Assembly: GCA_938048505.1 (NCBI GenBank)
Contig: CALIUX010000293.1
Span: 1 to 8,598 of the forward strand
Source of the DNA: an uncultured Pseudomonadales bacterium
GTDB lineage: Bacteria; Pseudomonadota; Gammaproteobacteria; Pseudomonadales; Cellvibrionaceae
DNA: 8,598 nt
Direction: 5' to 3'
Position 1 is the stretch's first letter, and every line of letters starts with the position of its first letter. The translations under genes and the position numbers were made by a program. The notes below the pieces were generated by a model. It did not search any database. It was not told where the DNA came from and worked only from the letters and a program-made list of their open reading frames with translations. This document shows, in pieces, positions 1 to 6,960 of this stretch.

Positions 1-1
1 A

Positions 2-202
2 ATCGCACAAAGGGATGCTTTAGAAATTTTAGAGCAGTTAAAAACGACATTAAGCGAACCCAACCTCTCGATCATTAATGCCGGTAATGATCTCTATACA
101 ATACGTATTACTTGGACAGAAAAAGCCGGAGCTGACTGGGGGTTTGCCGATAACGTTGCAGGCAACAATACTCAATTACACAGCTTTACTTTTTTACCTT
201 AA
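2..202 (+). CDS. pilV: PilV minor pilin, C-terminal fragment (5' end outside window)
   Basis: An open frame runs in from the left edge and stops at TAA 200-202, giving 66 residues that begin IAQRDALEILEQLKTTLSEP. The stretch YTIRITWTEKA resembles the conserved '(Y)xIxVxW' strand near the C-terminus of PilV-family type IV minor pilins, followed by a short polar tail ending in FTFLP. The prepilin leader and the N-terminal helix lie outside the window, so the class III signal cannot be checked. The position immediately before pilW, pilX, pilY1 and pilE is the usual place of pilV in gammaproteobacterial minor-pilin operons, and this supports the call as much as the sequence does. The family role is to sit in the tip-priming complex with FimU, PilW, PilX and PilE. 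Another minor pilin of the same cluster is the main alternative. Confidence 0.72.
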   Translation: MAQRDALEILEQLKTTLSEPNLSIINAGNDLYTIRITWTEKAGADWGFADNVAGNNTQLHSFTFLP

Positions 203-212
203 TTTTTATATT
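185..212 (+). promoter_or_regulatory. Possible sigma70-type promoter at the end of pilV, ahead of pilW
   Basis: A TTTACT hexamer (185-190, 4 of 6 to TTGACA) is followed 16 nt later by TATATT (207-212, 5 of 6 to TATAAT). It overlaps the last codons of pilV and would place a transcript start near 219, in the long leader of pilW. The region is AT-rich, so a chance match is likely enough to keep confidence low. Confidence 0.25.
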
Positions 213-396
213 AAATAGAGTTATTCGAACTATTTTATTGATTTTAACGTTCCTTAAAGAAACGCATTTAAAGGTTTTAGTAACAGAGGTGAGATAGCAG
301 AATATTTTCGATCTTTCACATCATTCGCTATACAAAAACTCTCAAGCCAACCAAATGAAAACAATAAGAGTGATTTTTTACCCATCGAGCGACGAC
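203..396 (+). other. pilV-pilW spacer, non-coding, AT-rich, with weak hairpins
   Basis: This stretch separates pilV from the preferred pilW start. It holds two AT-rich inverted repeats. The first pairs AAATAG (213-218) with CTATTT (230-235) and is followed by a T-rich run. The second pairs CCTT (251-254) plus AAA with TTT plus AAGG, ending near 275, and is followed by TTTT. Either could act as a weak terminator or a leader structure. No convincing ORF was found. The rest of the cluster is packed within 2 to 8 nt, apart from the pilY1-pilE junction, so this gap is the likeliest transcriptional break upstream of pilY1. Confidence 0.45.
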
Positions 397-1410
397 ATGA
401 AAAAAAAACTTTACATCCCTTATCAAAAACAAGCAGGCCTTTCATTAGTTGGTCTTCTGGTGTCCGTCGCAATTGCAGGCATATTGCTCAATGGTTTAGC
501 AACAGTCTTTAGCAGTAATCAAAATACCTCTCGACTCATCCATGATTCAGGCTCTTTACAAGAAAGTATACGCGCAGCCAATGATTTACTTGAAGTCTCT
601 CTCAGGCAAGCAGGGCATTTTGGAGGCATTGCGTCCGAAGAAGTAAAAGTACACAGCCAACTTACCATAACAGGTGTCGGCGGGTGCAATAGCGATTGGA
701 TTACCAATACCGGTACACCTATTCGATCTTATGATGGAGCCGATGCTATTAATTCCGTTAAAGGATTACCGATTGGCTGTATTGAGGATAAAGAGTACCA
801 GCCTAATACTGATTTACTCTCTATCCAATATGCGTCATCTATGGATATGGAACCTTACACCTCCCTTACAAATGATGCGGTTTATGTTCGAACAGTATTA
901 GGGGCAAGGGAAGAAACCGCAGCTCAGATTTTTAAAGGGGCAGATAAAACAAGTACTATCGGCACAATTGGTAGCGACCCTGTTGGTACTTATAACTATA
1001 AATTTAGCAGTGAGCTTTATTATGTACGCACCTGCTCACGCAAAGCCAATGGCGCCTGCCAAGACAATATTCCAAGTTTAGTACGCTACCAAATTGATGG
1101 TACACGGTTTACAGAACATGTCTTAGCCGTTGGCGTAGAACAATTTCAGGTGGAATTCGGATTAGATACCGATGGGAATTTAACGGCTGATCGATACGCT
1201 TCGACTGATAATATTTTCAACTGGGATCAAGTTGTCAGTATTAAATACAGCCTTGTCATGCGAGGGTCTCAACAGGATAACGCAATTAAAGATTCTAAAA
1301 CGTATAACTTGGTTGGAAATGTTGCATTTACAGCTAAACAAGACGATCAAAAATTTCGGCGGCGTGCTTACACCAAAGTCGTACAACTTAGAAATATGAT
1401 AAGGAGTTAA
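397..1410 (+). CDS. pilW: PilW, type IV pilus minor pilin (prepilin)
   Basis: A 337-residue prepilin that, by family, joins the minor-pilin complex priming pilus assembly and carrying PilY1 at the tip. It has a basic 14-residue leader (MKKKLYIPYQKQAG) cut after Gly14, then a hydrophobic helix starting LSLVGLLVSVAIAGILLNG. The soluble part matches the PilW family: LYYVRTC (207-213), SLVRYQIDG, GVEQFQVEFGLDTDGN (near 236-251), and W-DQVVSIKYSLVMRG. Length is normal for PilW. Four cysteines (97, 128, 213, 221) could form two disulfides in the periplasm. I chose ATG 397 over in-frame ATG 355 because it gives a standard leader length and has GAG (387-389) 7 nt upstream, while 355 has no purine-rich site and would give a 28-residue leader. 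The odd point is that position +5 of the mature protein is Gly, not the usual Glu. The stop lies 2 nt before pilX. Confidence 0.88.
   Translation: MKKKLYIPYQKQAGLSLVGLLVSVAIAGILLNGLATVFSSNQNTSRLIHDSGSLQESIRAANDLLEVSLRQAGHFGGIASEEVKVHSQLTITGVGGCNSDWITNTGTPIRSYDGADAINSVKGLPIGCIEDKEYQPNTDLLSIQYASSMDMEPYTSLTNDAVYVRTVLGAREETAAQIFKGADKTSTIGTIGSDPVGTYNYKFSSELYYVRTCSRKANGACQDNIPSLVRYQIDGTRFTEHVLAVGVEQFQVEFGLDTDGNLTADRYASTDNIFNWDQVVSIKYSLVMRGSQQDNAIKDSKTYNLVGNVAFTAKQDDQKFRRRAYTKVVQLRNMIRS
1401..1406 (+). promoter_or_regulatory. Strong Shine-Dalgarno of pilX
   Basis: AAGGAG sits 6 nt before ATG 1413 and overlaps the final codons of pilW. It is the best ribosome binding site among the pilin genes here and fixes the pilX start. 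Confidence 0.85.
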
Positions 1411-1412
1411 TC

Positions 1413-2000
1413 ATGCCAACACAAAACGTAAAAGCCATTCAACACCAAGAAGGTTTTGTATTAGTTACCGGCTTGATTTTATTAGTTGTCATTGCGGTTG
1501 CCGCTATTTCAGGCATGCGCAGCTCAAATTTAGATTACAAAATGGCTTCGAATACCGCTTTTAAAGATCAATCTTTTCAGGCTTCAGAAACAGGCCGTAT
1601 TGCAGCCGGTGATGCCATCAATCAATACATGGATGAACGCGCGTGGGACAATGTCACAACGAATATTGGATTGAGCTATACCAGCACATTAAATCCACTC
1701 AAACAAAATGCCAATACAGAAAATTTATTTGATACCAAATCGTTAGTTAAAGATATGGATTTTAAAATCGATAAAGGTACCAAGGTATCAAAAGTTGAAT
1801 CCGAAGTGTATATCACTCGCGTACCGGGTGTTCACTCTGTGGCGGGCATGGGTACTCAGCAATTTTCAGGATATGACGGTGCAGGTAAAGGCTTAGGAGC
1901 CAGCGGCAGCGCCATCTATTTTGAACTCAGGTCTCGTGGAAAAGGTAACGGCGGAGCCGAAACCGTAACCGCGAGCGAATATCGTACATTTATCAAGTGA
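1413..2000 (+). CDS. pilX: PilX, type IV pilus minor pilin (GspK-like tip pilin)
   Basis: A 195-residue prepilin. The leader MPTQNVKAIQHQEG is cut after Gly14, followed by FVLVTGLILLVVIAVAAISG, a typical hydrophobic pilin helix. Position +5 is Thr rather than Glu. That is normal for PilX, the T4P counterpart of type II secretion GspK, which caps the pseudopilus tip. The stretch NLDYKMASNTAFKDQSFQASETG (from residue 39) is the family hallmark just after the helix. The C-terminal half is Gly/Ser-rich and polar, and the protein has no cysteine. It lies 2 nt after pilW and ends inside the ribosome binding region of pilY1, so the three genes are almost certainly one translationally linked unit. 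By family, PilX helps bring PilY1 to the tip and contributes to adhesion and pilus surface exposure. Confidence 0.87.
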   Translation: MPTQNVKAIQHQEGFVLVTGLILLVVIAVAAISGMRSSNLDYKMASNTAFKDQSFQASETGRIAAGDAINQYMDERAWDNVTTNIGLSYTSTLNPLKQNANTENLFDTKSLVKDMDFKIDKGTKVSKVESEVYITRVPGVHSVAGMGTQQFSGYDGAGKGLGASGSAIYFELRSRGKGNGGAETVTASEYRTFIK

Positions 2001-2002
2001 GG
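1999..2002 (+). promoter_or_regulatory. Shine-Dalgarno that decides the pilY1 start
   Basis: GAGG overlaps the pilX stop codon and lies 6 nt before ATG 2009. This spacing favours ATG 2009 over the in-frame GTG at 1997, which would overlap the pilX stop but has no purine-rich site in front. Confidence 0.6.
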
Positions 2003-2008
2003 CGCACC

Positions 2009-5000
2009 ATGTCATTATTTAAAGCCTGTCAAAAAGTCGTATATAAAGGTTTATTATTAAGCGCCTCTCTTGGGTTGTCGAATATTGCTCTAGCAAACTC
2101 GGGGAACTTTACCGCTGCGCCACCATTTGTAGCAACACAAGTTGGTGACCCTAACGTGGTCATTGCACTCGATATATCAGGCAGCATGAAAGCCGTTGCC
2201 TATGCAAAAGGGGGGAAATGGAGTGAAGTACTTCATGATGATTTTTCACCCTTAACGAGTTACTTTGGTTATTTTGATAGCAAAGCCAAGTACAGCTACG
2301 ATCGCTCACCCAATAAAGAATTTTTTTATGAAGATGCATCGGGTAATTGGGATGGCAACTTTTTAAATTGGATGCTCATGCGCAGAATGGATGTTGTGCG
2401 TAAAGTATTGGTTGGCGGAAAAATTACCGATAGAAACGGTACATTCATAAATGGTGAAAAATGGTATATCGTTGAAGGCCAAAATGAACCAGCCGACTTT
2501 ACATTCCGCAAAGCCTACAGCAAGAGCTCTACTGTTAGTCCACTCAGCGACGGTAAAGAAGTTGTCATTGCTGAAGGCGGATTTGCAGAAGTAACAGGCG
2601 GTGGCGCTAGTATTGTTCAGCTAAGCGATAAAGTAGAAATAGGCCACGTTCAAATTAGCCGTAGTAAAGATAATCAAGGATGGTTTGATGTGAACTTCTT
2701 AAATACTTATTCGGCGCCACCTTCTGTTGTTGCAACGGGGCTCTCTTATAATGGTAGCCATCAAGCTGTAGCTAGCGTTAAAGATATCACCAGAACAGGT
2801 TTTAAAATACGCATTTCAGAATGGGATTACCTAGACGGTAATCATACAACTGAGACAGCCACCTTTATTGTGGCGGCACATGGCAACCACACTATTGCTG
2901 TAAAAGACTCCCCAACAGGTAACAGCCGTACAATACGCGTCAATGCAGGCAAAGTAGTAGGGAATGCTGAGGTTATTCGACCTGCAATAACAAGATCTAA
3001 TTCTGTTATTTTTGCCGGCGTATCAACAGCCAACAATATAAAGCCCGTCTCAGTACGAGTTCACCCTAGAGGAGGCTCTTCCAATGACTATGATGTCACA
3101 TTACAAGGTGAAGAGCGTAATCCAACACATGGGTCAGAAGATATTAGCTGGGTTGCCATTGAAGAAGTCGAAGGCTACTCTGCTTATGCCCCGTCTTCAA
3201 ACAGTATTATCAAAATAGATCAACTTTCTTCGTTTACCCATCAATGGAAAAAAATAAATTTCCCTATTAATTTATTCAGCAAAACACCCATTATCGGCGC
3301 GCTCATGCAAACTCGGTACGGTGGAGATACCTCAGTTGTTCGCTTTGGCGATAATCTCTGGTCTAGTAAAGGTTTTGATGTACGTATTGAAGAAGAGCAA
3401 TCACTCGATTCTGAAACAGATCATACCAATGAAGATGTAGGCTATATTGCAGTACAATTTAATACATCGTATAAAATACGTTTAGGCGTTAAAGCAGAAC
3501 CTCAAGGTATTATTCAACAAAACGCCACCTCTATTCGGTTTGGTTTAGCCGTATACAACTATGATCATAAGCGCGACCCAACATCTATTTACAACGGTAA
3601 TTTAGTCAATGGGGGTACTTTTAGACCTTGCTACCCAGACACACATAAAGATGTTTCAAAGCGTACTAACTTTGATATTTGTGTTGACACACACGTTAAA
3701 TCGCCGCTTAAAAATATTATTGATGTCATTGAAGATCACCCTTTAATCTGGGGTACAACACCTATTGCTGAAACGCTATATGATATTAAAGGTTATTTTG
3801 GCCAAAAAGATTATAATCGTAACGGGCACAATCAATGGTATGACAATGGTACAGAAGGCATCTCAGGAGGAGGAGCTCGAAACTCCTATGAAATCAATAA
3901 TGACTGGGACCCGTTCTACTATAATGAATTTAATACCCGCCTGCCTTGCGCAAAATCCTTTGTCTTACACTTTAACGATGGCGCACCTTTCAAAGATTAT
4001 GATGGAACAACAGGGCATCCAGCCATTACCAATGATGGTGTAGGGAATTTCGGAGAAGATGATGTGCTCGATGATCTAGCGCTCGATCTTCGCAGCCAAG
4101 ATTGCCGTACCGACAACGGCATGACCGGCCATCAAGATATTGTCAGCTATTATGTTTACGCTGCATTAGGTCAAAATGAATCATTTAATGGCAGTACTCT
4201 TCGTATGCGTGAGGCCGCAGCAAATGGTGGGTTCATTGATGATAATGGCAACAACATGCCTGACCCTCAACATCCCGTTAATTTTAACGAGTATGTTAGA
4301 AATGGTAATGGCAACTGTACTCCTAACGAATGGGATGAAGATGGCAACTGTGAACCAGACACCTTTTACTTTGCCAATGATGCAGAAGAGCTTGTTAACC
4401 AGTTAAATGCAGCATTCGAATCAATTACTGCACGCGCAGGATCAGGCGGATCGGCATCGGTTATTGCCGCATCACGTTCTGGTGAAGGCGCGGTTTTTAA
4501 CGCAATCTTTAGACCGTCGGCAACAGTTGCCGGAAACGAAGTCACATGGATTGGTGATGTGCATGCGCTGATGATTGATAGCTCAGGGGATCTACGTCAA
4601 GATGATGGTGACAAAAAATTAGAAGACCCAAGCTCTGACCGCTATATTGACATGTGCTCATTTAATGATGGCGAAACACAAGAAGTACGCGTTAAGTTAT
4701 CGACCTCACTTGGTACACGCCCTACGCCAGAGCAAACAAAAAATTGTGCGGCAGCTATTTTCACTAAAGATTTATTTGATGTGGAATACCTATGGAGTGG
4801 CGCCAATTGGCTAAACAAACAAGACAATGCAAACCTGCTACTTAACCGAAGTTACAGTAATCAAAAGACTGGTCGATACATTTTTACAGGTATCGATAAA
4901 AATAAAGACGGCTTAATTGATAGTAGTGAAAGTACCGATTTTATACCTGCTGCTTTTGATGAAAAATACGCCGGTTTAGTGAGTGGTAGCGTTACTGATG

Positions 5001-6829
5001 CGGGAAAAGTTGTTAACTTTATTCGAGGAATAGATCAAGCAGGGTATCGCTCACGCGAACTGCGCGGCCAAACAATGCGCTTAGGTGATATTATTTATTC
5101 TACGCCGACCGTTGCTGGCCGCCCCATAGAAAACTACGATCTTATTTATGGCAGTGAAAGTTACCTGAAGTTTTTTAACCAATATAAATATCGTCGGCAG
5201 GTTGTGTATGCAGGAGGTAATGATGGCTTATTGCATGCCTTTAATGGTGGTTGGTATAACCCTGAAACACGCACATTTTTAGATAATCACCCCAATAGCT
5301 CTGCCAATTTTGATCTTGGCCAAGAGATTTGGGCTTACTCACCCTACAACACACTTAACCATCTAGAATACTTAACACGCCCTAGCTACGGCTCCGCACC
5401 ATCGGACCACCTTTACTTTGTTGACCTCAGGCCACGGATCTTTGACGCTAAGGTCTTTAAGCCTGATGCCACACACGTAGAGGGTTGGGGTACTATTATG
5501 GTAGTCGGCTCCCGTCTTGGCGGTGGTGATGCAATTGTCGATGCTAATGTAAGCGGTGGTGATACACGCACATTACGCTCAAGTTATTCAATCTTTGATG
5601 TCACCAACCCTGATCAGCCACCTCGTTTATTGGTTGAATTCAGTCATCCTGATTTAGGATTTACCACTGCCTTACCAACGCCTGTATTTAAAGGTGACAA
5701 TGATGAGGGGCAAGGTGATTGGTATCTTTTATTTGGTTCAGGAGCCGACACTAATGCAGGCGGCTTTGATAATGTACGCAGTACCCAGCAGGCCAAACTC
5801 TTTTTGATGGATTTAAATGCCGTTGCACAAAAAACGTCTTTTTCAAGTTACAACGATATTTTAGTCACAAGCTTTGGGACAAATGGTATTTATACTTTAC
5901 CGGATGCTAATAGCTTTATATCTGACCTAACAGCTGTGGATCATGCGCTAGATGGCTTTTCAACAGATGCCATTTACTTTGGAACCGTCAGTGGCGATAA
6001 CGGCAACTGGGAAGGCAAGGTGTACCGTATTAATATTCAAGATAATGGCAATGCGCAAATGCCCGTTGCACAATGGAAACCAACCGAAGTCTATAATGCC
6101 GGGCGCCCTGTTGTAGCACCTGTTTCGACTACGGTAGATTCTAAATTTAACACTTGGTTACATGTAGGTACTGGTCGCTTTTATACCCAGGATGATAATT
6201 TAGATAGAAGCAATAATTATTTTTATGGGATCAAAGAACCACGAGATACTACGGGTAAATTTACCTACAGCAAAGTTGCGAATAGCGATTTGGTCAATGT
6301 CACGAATGTTCAGGTTGACCACAACACAACCGAACTAATCAATACGCCCAGTCTTACACCGCCTCTTGCTCAGAATTCAACGGTTCAAAACCTCGAACAG
6401 CGCTTTCGTGAATTCAGCCAAGCGAATAATTATTTACATGGCTGGATACGTGAAAAAACGTTTGGTGAAAGAAATTTTGGTGGTGCAACGATTTTTGGTG
6501 GCACGCTCACCTACACAACTTTTAAGCCAGAGTTTGATGAGTGCAGTATTCAAGGCGACTCCAGCCTTTATGTATTGAGTGCATTAACCGGAACAGCTGG
6601 CGCAACGGCTATTTTAGCTGACAGCCCCAATAATCCTTACAATACCTATACCGTTGATCTCGGCAGTAGTCCTGCTACTAGCCCAAGTATTCATGTGGGT
6701 GATGGCTACGAAAGTGAAAATAAGGCCAATGTGATTATTCAAACATCTGATGGATCAATTACAACAATCGAGCAAACAAACCAAGGGAAAGTACAAAGCG
6801 GCGAAGTCAGCTGGCGACAGCTACAATAA
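2009..6829 (+). CDS. pilY1: PilY1, type IV pilus tip adhesin, large form with split vWA-like domain
   Basis: A 1606-residue exported protein, longer than P. aeruginosa PilY1 (about 1160 residues). Residues 1-29 are a Sec signal peptide: basic start, hydrophobic GLLLSASLGL, cleavage after NIALA. A von Willebrand A-like part opens with the MIDAS motif DISGS (D55, S57, S59), and FLNWMLMRRMDVVRKVL (118-134) is a PilC/PilY1 hallmark. The other MIDAS pieces come far later: TPIAE (T584) and HFNDG (D657). Between them lie three lectin-like repeats (about 207-490). Acidic loops follow at 744-752, 776-784 and 963-974; the last reads DKNKDGLIDSSE, an EF-hand pattern. From about 1023 (MRLGDIIYSTP) to the end is the PilC/PilY1 beta-propeller, with YAGGNDGLLHAFNGG, EIWAYSP, DAIYFGTVSGDNG and KVYRI. 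By family it sits at the pilus tip, regulates retraction and mediates adhesion or surface sensing. Its placement after pilX is standard. Identity is very secure; the ligand is unknown. Confidence 0.95.
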   Translation: MSLFKACQKVVYKGLLLSASLGLSNIALANSGNFTAAPPFVATQVGDPNVVIALDISGSMKAVAYAKGGKWSEVLHDDFSPLTSYFGYFDSKAKYSYDRSPNKEFFYEDASGNWDGNFLNWMLMRRMDVVRKVLVGGKITDRNGTFINGEKWYIVEGQNEPADFTFRKAYSKSSTVSPLSDGKEVVIAEGGFAEVTGGGASIVQLSDKVEIGHVQISRSKDNQGWFDVNFLNTYSAPPSVVATGLSYNGSHQAVASVKDITRTGFKIRISEWDYLDGNHTTETATFIVAAHGNHTIAVKDSPTGNSRTIRVNAGKVVGNAEVIRPAITRSNSVIFAGVSTANNIKPVSVRVHPRGGSSNDYDVTLQGEERNPTHGSEDISWVAIEEVEGYSAYAPSSNSIIKIDQLSSFTHQWKKINFPINLFSKTPIIGALMQTRYGGDTSVVRFGDNLWSSKGFDVRIEEEQSLDSETDHTNEDVGYIAVQFNTSYKIRLGVKAEPQGIIQQNATSIRFGLAVYNYDHKRDPTSIYNGNLVNGGTFRPCYPDTHKDVSKRTNFDICVDTHVKSPLKNIIDVIEDHPLIWGTTPIAETLYDIKGYFGQKDYNRNGHNQWYDNGTEGISGGGARNSYEINNDWDPFYYNEFNTRLPCAKSFVLHFNDGAPFKDYDGTTGHPAITNDGVGNFGEDDVLDDLALDLRSQDCRTDNGMTGHQDIVSYYVYAALGQNESFNGSTLRMREAAANGGFIDDNGNNMPDPQHPVNFNEYVRNGNGNCTPNEWDEDGNCEPDTFYFANDAEELVNQLNAAFESITARAGSGGSASVIAASRSGEGAVFNAIFRPSATVAGNEVTWIGDVHALMIDSSGDLRQDDGDKKLEDPSSDRYIDMCSFNDGETQEVRVKLSTSLGTRPTPEQTKNCAAAIFTKDLFDVEYLWSGANWLNKQDNANLLLNRSYSNQKTGRYIFTGIDKNKDGLIDSSESTDFIPAAFDEKYAGLVSGSVTDAGKVVNFIRGIDQAGYRSRELRGQTMRLGDIIYSTPTVAGRPIENYDLIYGSESYLKFFNQYKYRRQVVYAGGNDGLLHAFNGGWYNPETRTFLDNHPNSSANFDLGQEIWAYSPYNTLNHLEYLTRPSYGSAPSDHLYFVDLRPRIFDAKVFKPDATHVEGWGTIMVVGSRLGGGDAIVDANVSGGDTRTLRSSYSIFDVTNPDQPPRLLVEFSHPDLGFTTALPTPVFKGDNDEGQGDWYLLFGSGADTNAGGFDNVRSTQQAKLFLMDLNAVAQKTSFSSYNDILVTSFGTNGIYTLPDANSFISDLTAVDHALDGFSTDAIYFGTVSGDNGNWEGKVYRINIQDNGNAQMPVAQWKPTEVYNAGRPVVAPVSTTVDSKFNTWLHVGTGRFYTQDDNLDRSNNYFYGIKEPRDTTGKFTYSKVANSDLVNVTNVQVDHNTTELINTPSLTPPLAQNSTVQNLEQRFREFSQANNYLHGWIREKTFGERNFGGATIFGGTLTYTTFKPEFDECSIQGDSSLYVLSALTGTAGATAILADSPNNPYNTYTVDLGSSPATSPSIHVGDGYESENKANVIIQTSDGSITTIEQTNQGKVQSGEVSWRQLQ
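2627..3478 (+). repeat. Three tandem lectin-like modules encoded inside pilY1
   Basis: Three protein segments share one pattern: PilY1 residues about 207-292, 319-389 and 398-490. Each has a 'P/S-hydrophobic pair, G or A, x, S/T' strand, then an Arg/Val-containing strand, then a F/Y-centred strand, and ends in a common signature. The end signatures align as NHTTETATFIVAA, THGSEDISWVAIE and DHTNEDVGYIAVQ. Copies 1 and 3 also share a GF strand (TGFKIRISEW and KGFDVRIEEE), where copy 2 has YDVTLQGEE. The hydrophobic/aromatic pattern (W-x-x-V/I-N-F, P-x-V, GF-x-V/I-R-I) resembles H-type lectin beta-sandwiches. The repeat is at the protein level; the DNA copies are diverged. The lectin assignment is an inference from the pattern. 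Confidence 0.6.
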
Positions 6830-6874
6830 AACCATTCAGTAAAACTATTACAGTAAAACAAACTGCAATAAAAC
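6824..6874 (+). repeat. Four short direct repeats CARTAAAAC after pilY1
   Basis: CAATAAAAC (6824-6832), CAGTAAAAC (6837-6845), CAGTAAAAC (6851-6859) and CAATAAAAC (6866-6874) start 13, 14 and 15 nt apart. The first copy contains the pilY1 TAA stop. Copies 1, 3 and 4 are preceded by CTA, TTA or CTG, so each looks like a reiterated 'Leu-Gln-stop-Asn' gene end. This suggests local tandem duplication of the pilY1 3' end, or an A-rich RNA or protein binding array. Confidence 0.6.
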
Positions 6875-6903
6875 TAACGGTAAGAAAAATTGTAACCGCT
6901 AGC

Positions 6904-6936
6904 AGGCAGTATTAGAGACAAGCACTCATACTGCCT
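6904..6936 (+). other. Perfect 9-bp hairpin between pilY1 and pilE
   Basis: AGGCAGTAT (6904-6912) is the exact reverse complement of ATACTGCCT (6928-6936). GAG (6915-6917) with CTC (6925-6927) can extend it across a 2-nt bulge, leaving a 7-nt loop. Only three T residues follow, so it is a weak candidate for an intrinsic terminator. A partial attenuator, an mRNA 3'-end stabiliser for pilY1 or a processing site between pilY1 and pilE would fit as well. It ends 24 nt before the pilE ATG. Confidence 0.5.
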
Positions 6937-6945
6937 TTCCACACA

Positions 6946-6950
6946 GTGAG
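6946..6950 (+). promoter_or_regulatory. Probable ribosome binding site of pilE (GTGAG)
   Basis: GTGAG lies 10 nt before ATG 6961. The same GTG is also an in-frame candidate start, but nothing purine-rich precedes it, so I read this site as a Shine-Dalgarno serving ATG 6961. Confidence 0.4.
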
Positions 6951-6960
6951 CAACAATACT

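Noticed and set aside
355..396. In-frame upstream start of pilW at ATG 355
   Set aside because: It adds 14 residues, gives a 28-residue leader and has no ribosome binding site, while ATG 397 gives a standard 14-residue basic leader. It cannot be fully excluded.
254..472. Antisense open frame across the pilW start
   Set aside because: It overlaps the spacer and the pilW leader, shows no family resemblance and has no supporting start signal.
1997..2008. GTG start of pilY1 overlapping the pilX stop
   Set aside because: GAGG spaced 6 nt before ATG 2009 fits better, and the signal peptide is complete from that ATG.
3765..4043. Open frame of 92 codons inside pilY1 on the same strand
   Set aside because: It is in another frame of a gene whose protein is clearly conserved, has no ribosome binding site or family features, and is best explained as a shadow frame.
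6824..6874. CRISPR-like array
   Set aside because: Repeats are only 9 bp with 4-6 nt between them, far too short for a CRISPR array, and no cas gene is present.
6890..6918. Possible promoter for pilE (TTGTAA then TAGAGA, 17-nt spacing)
   Set aside because: The -10 match is poor (3 of 6) and falls inside the hairpin, so it is not supported beyond chance.
6946..6960. GTG start of pilE
   Set aside because: There is no purine-rich site before it. The GTGAG itself is well placed as the Shine-Dalgarno of ATG 6961, and the leader is already long.
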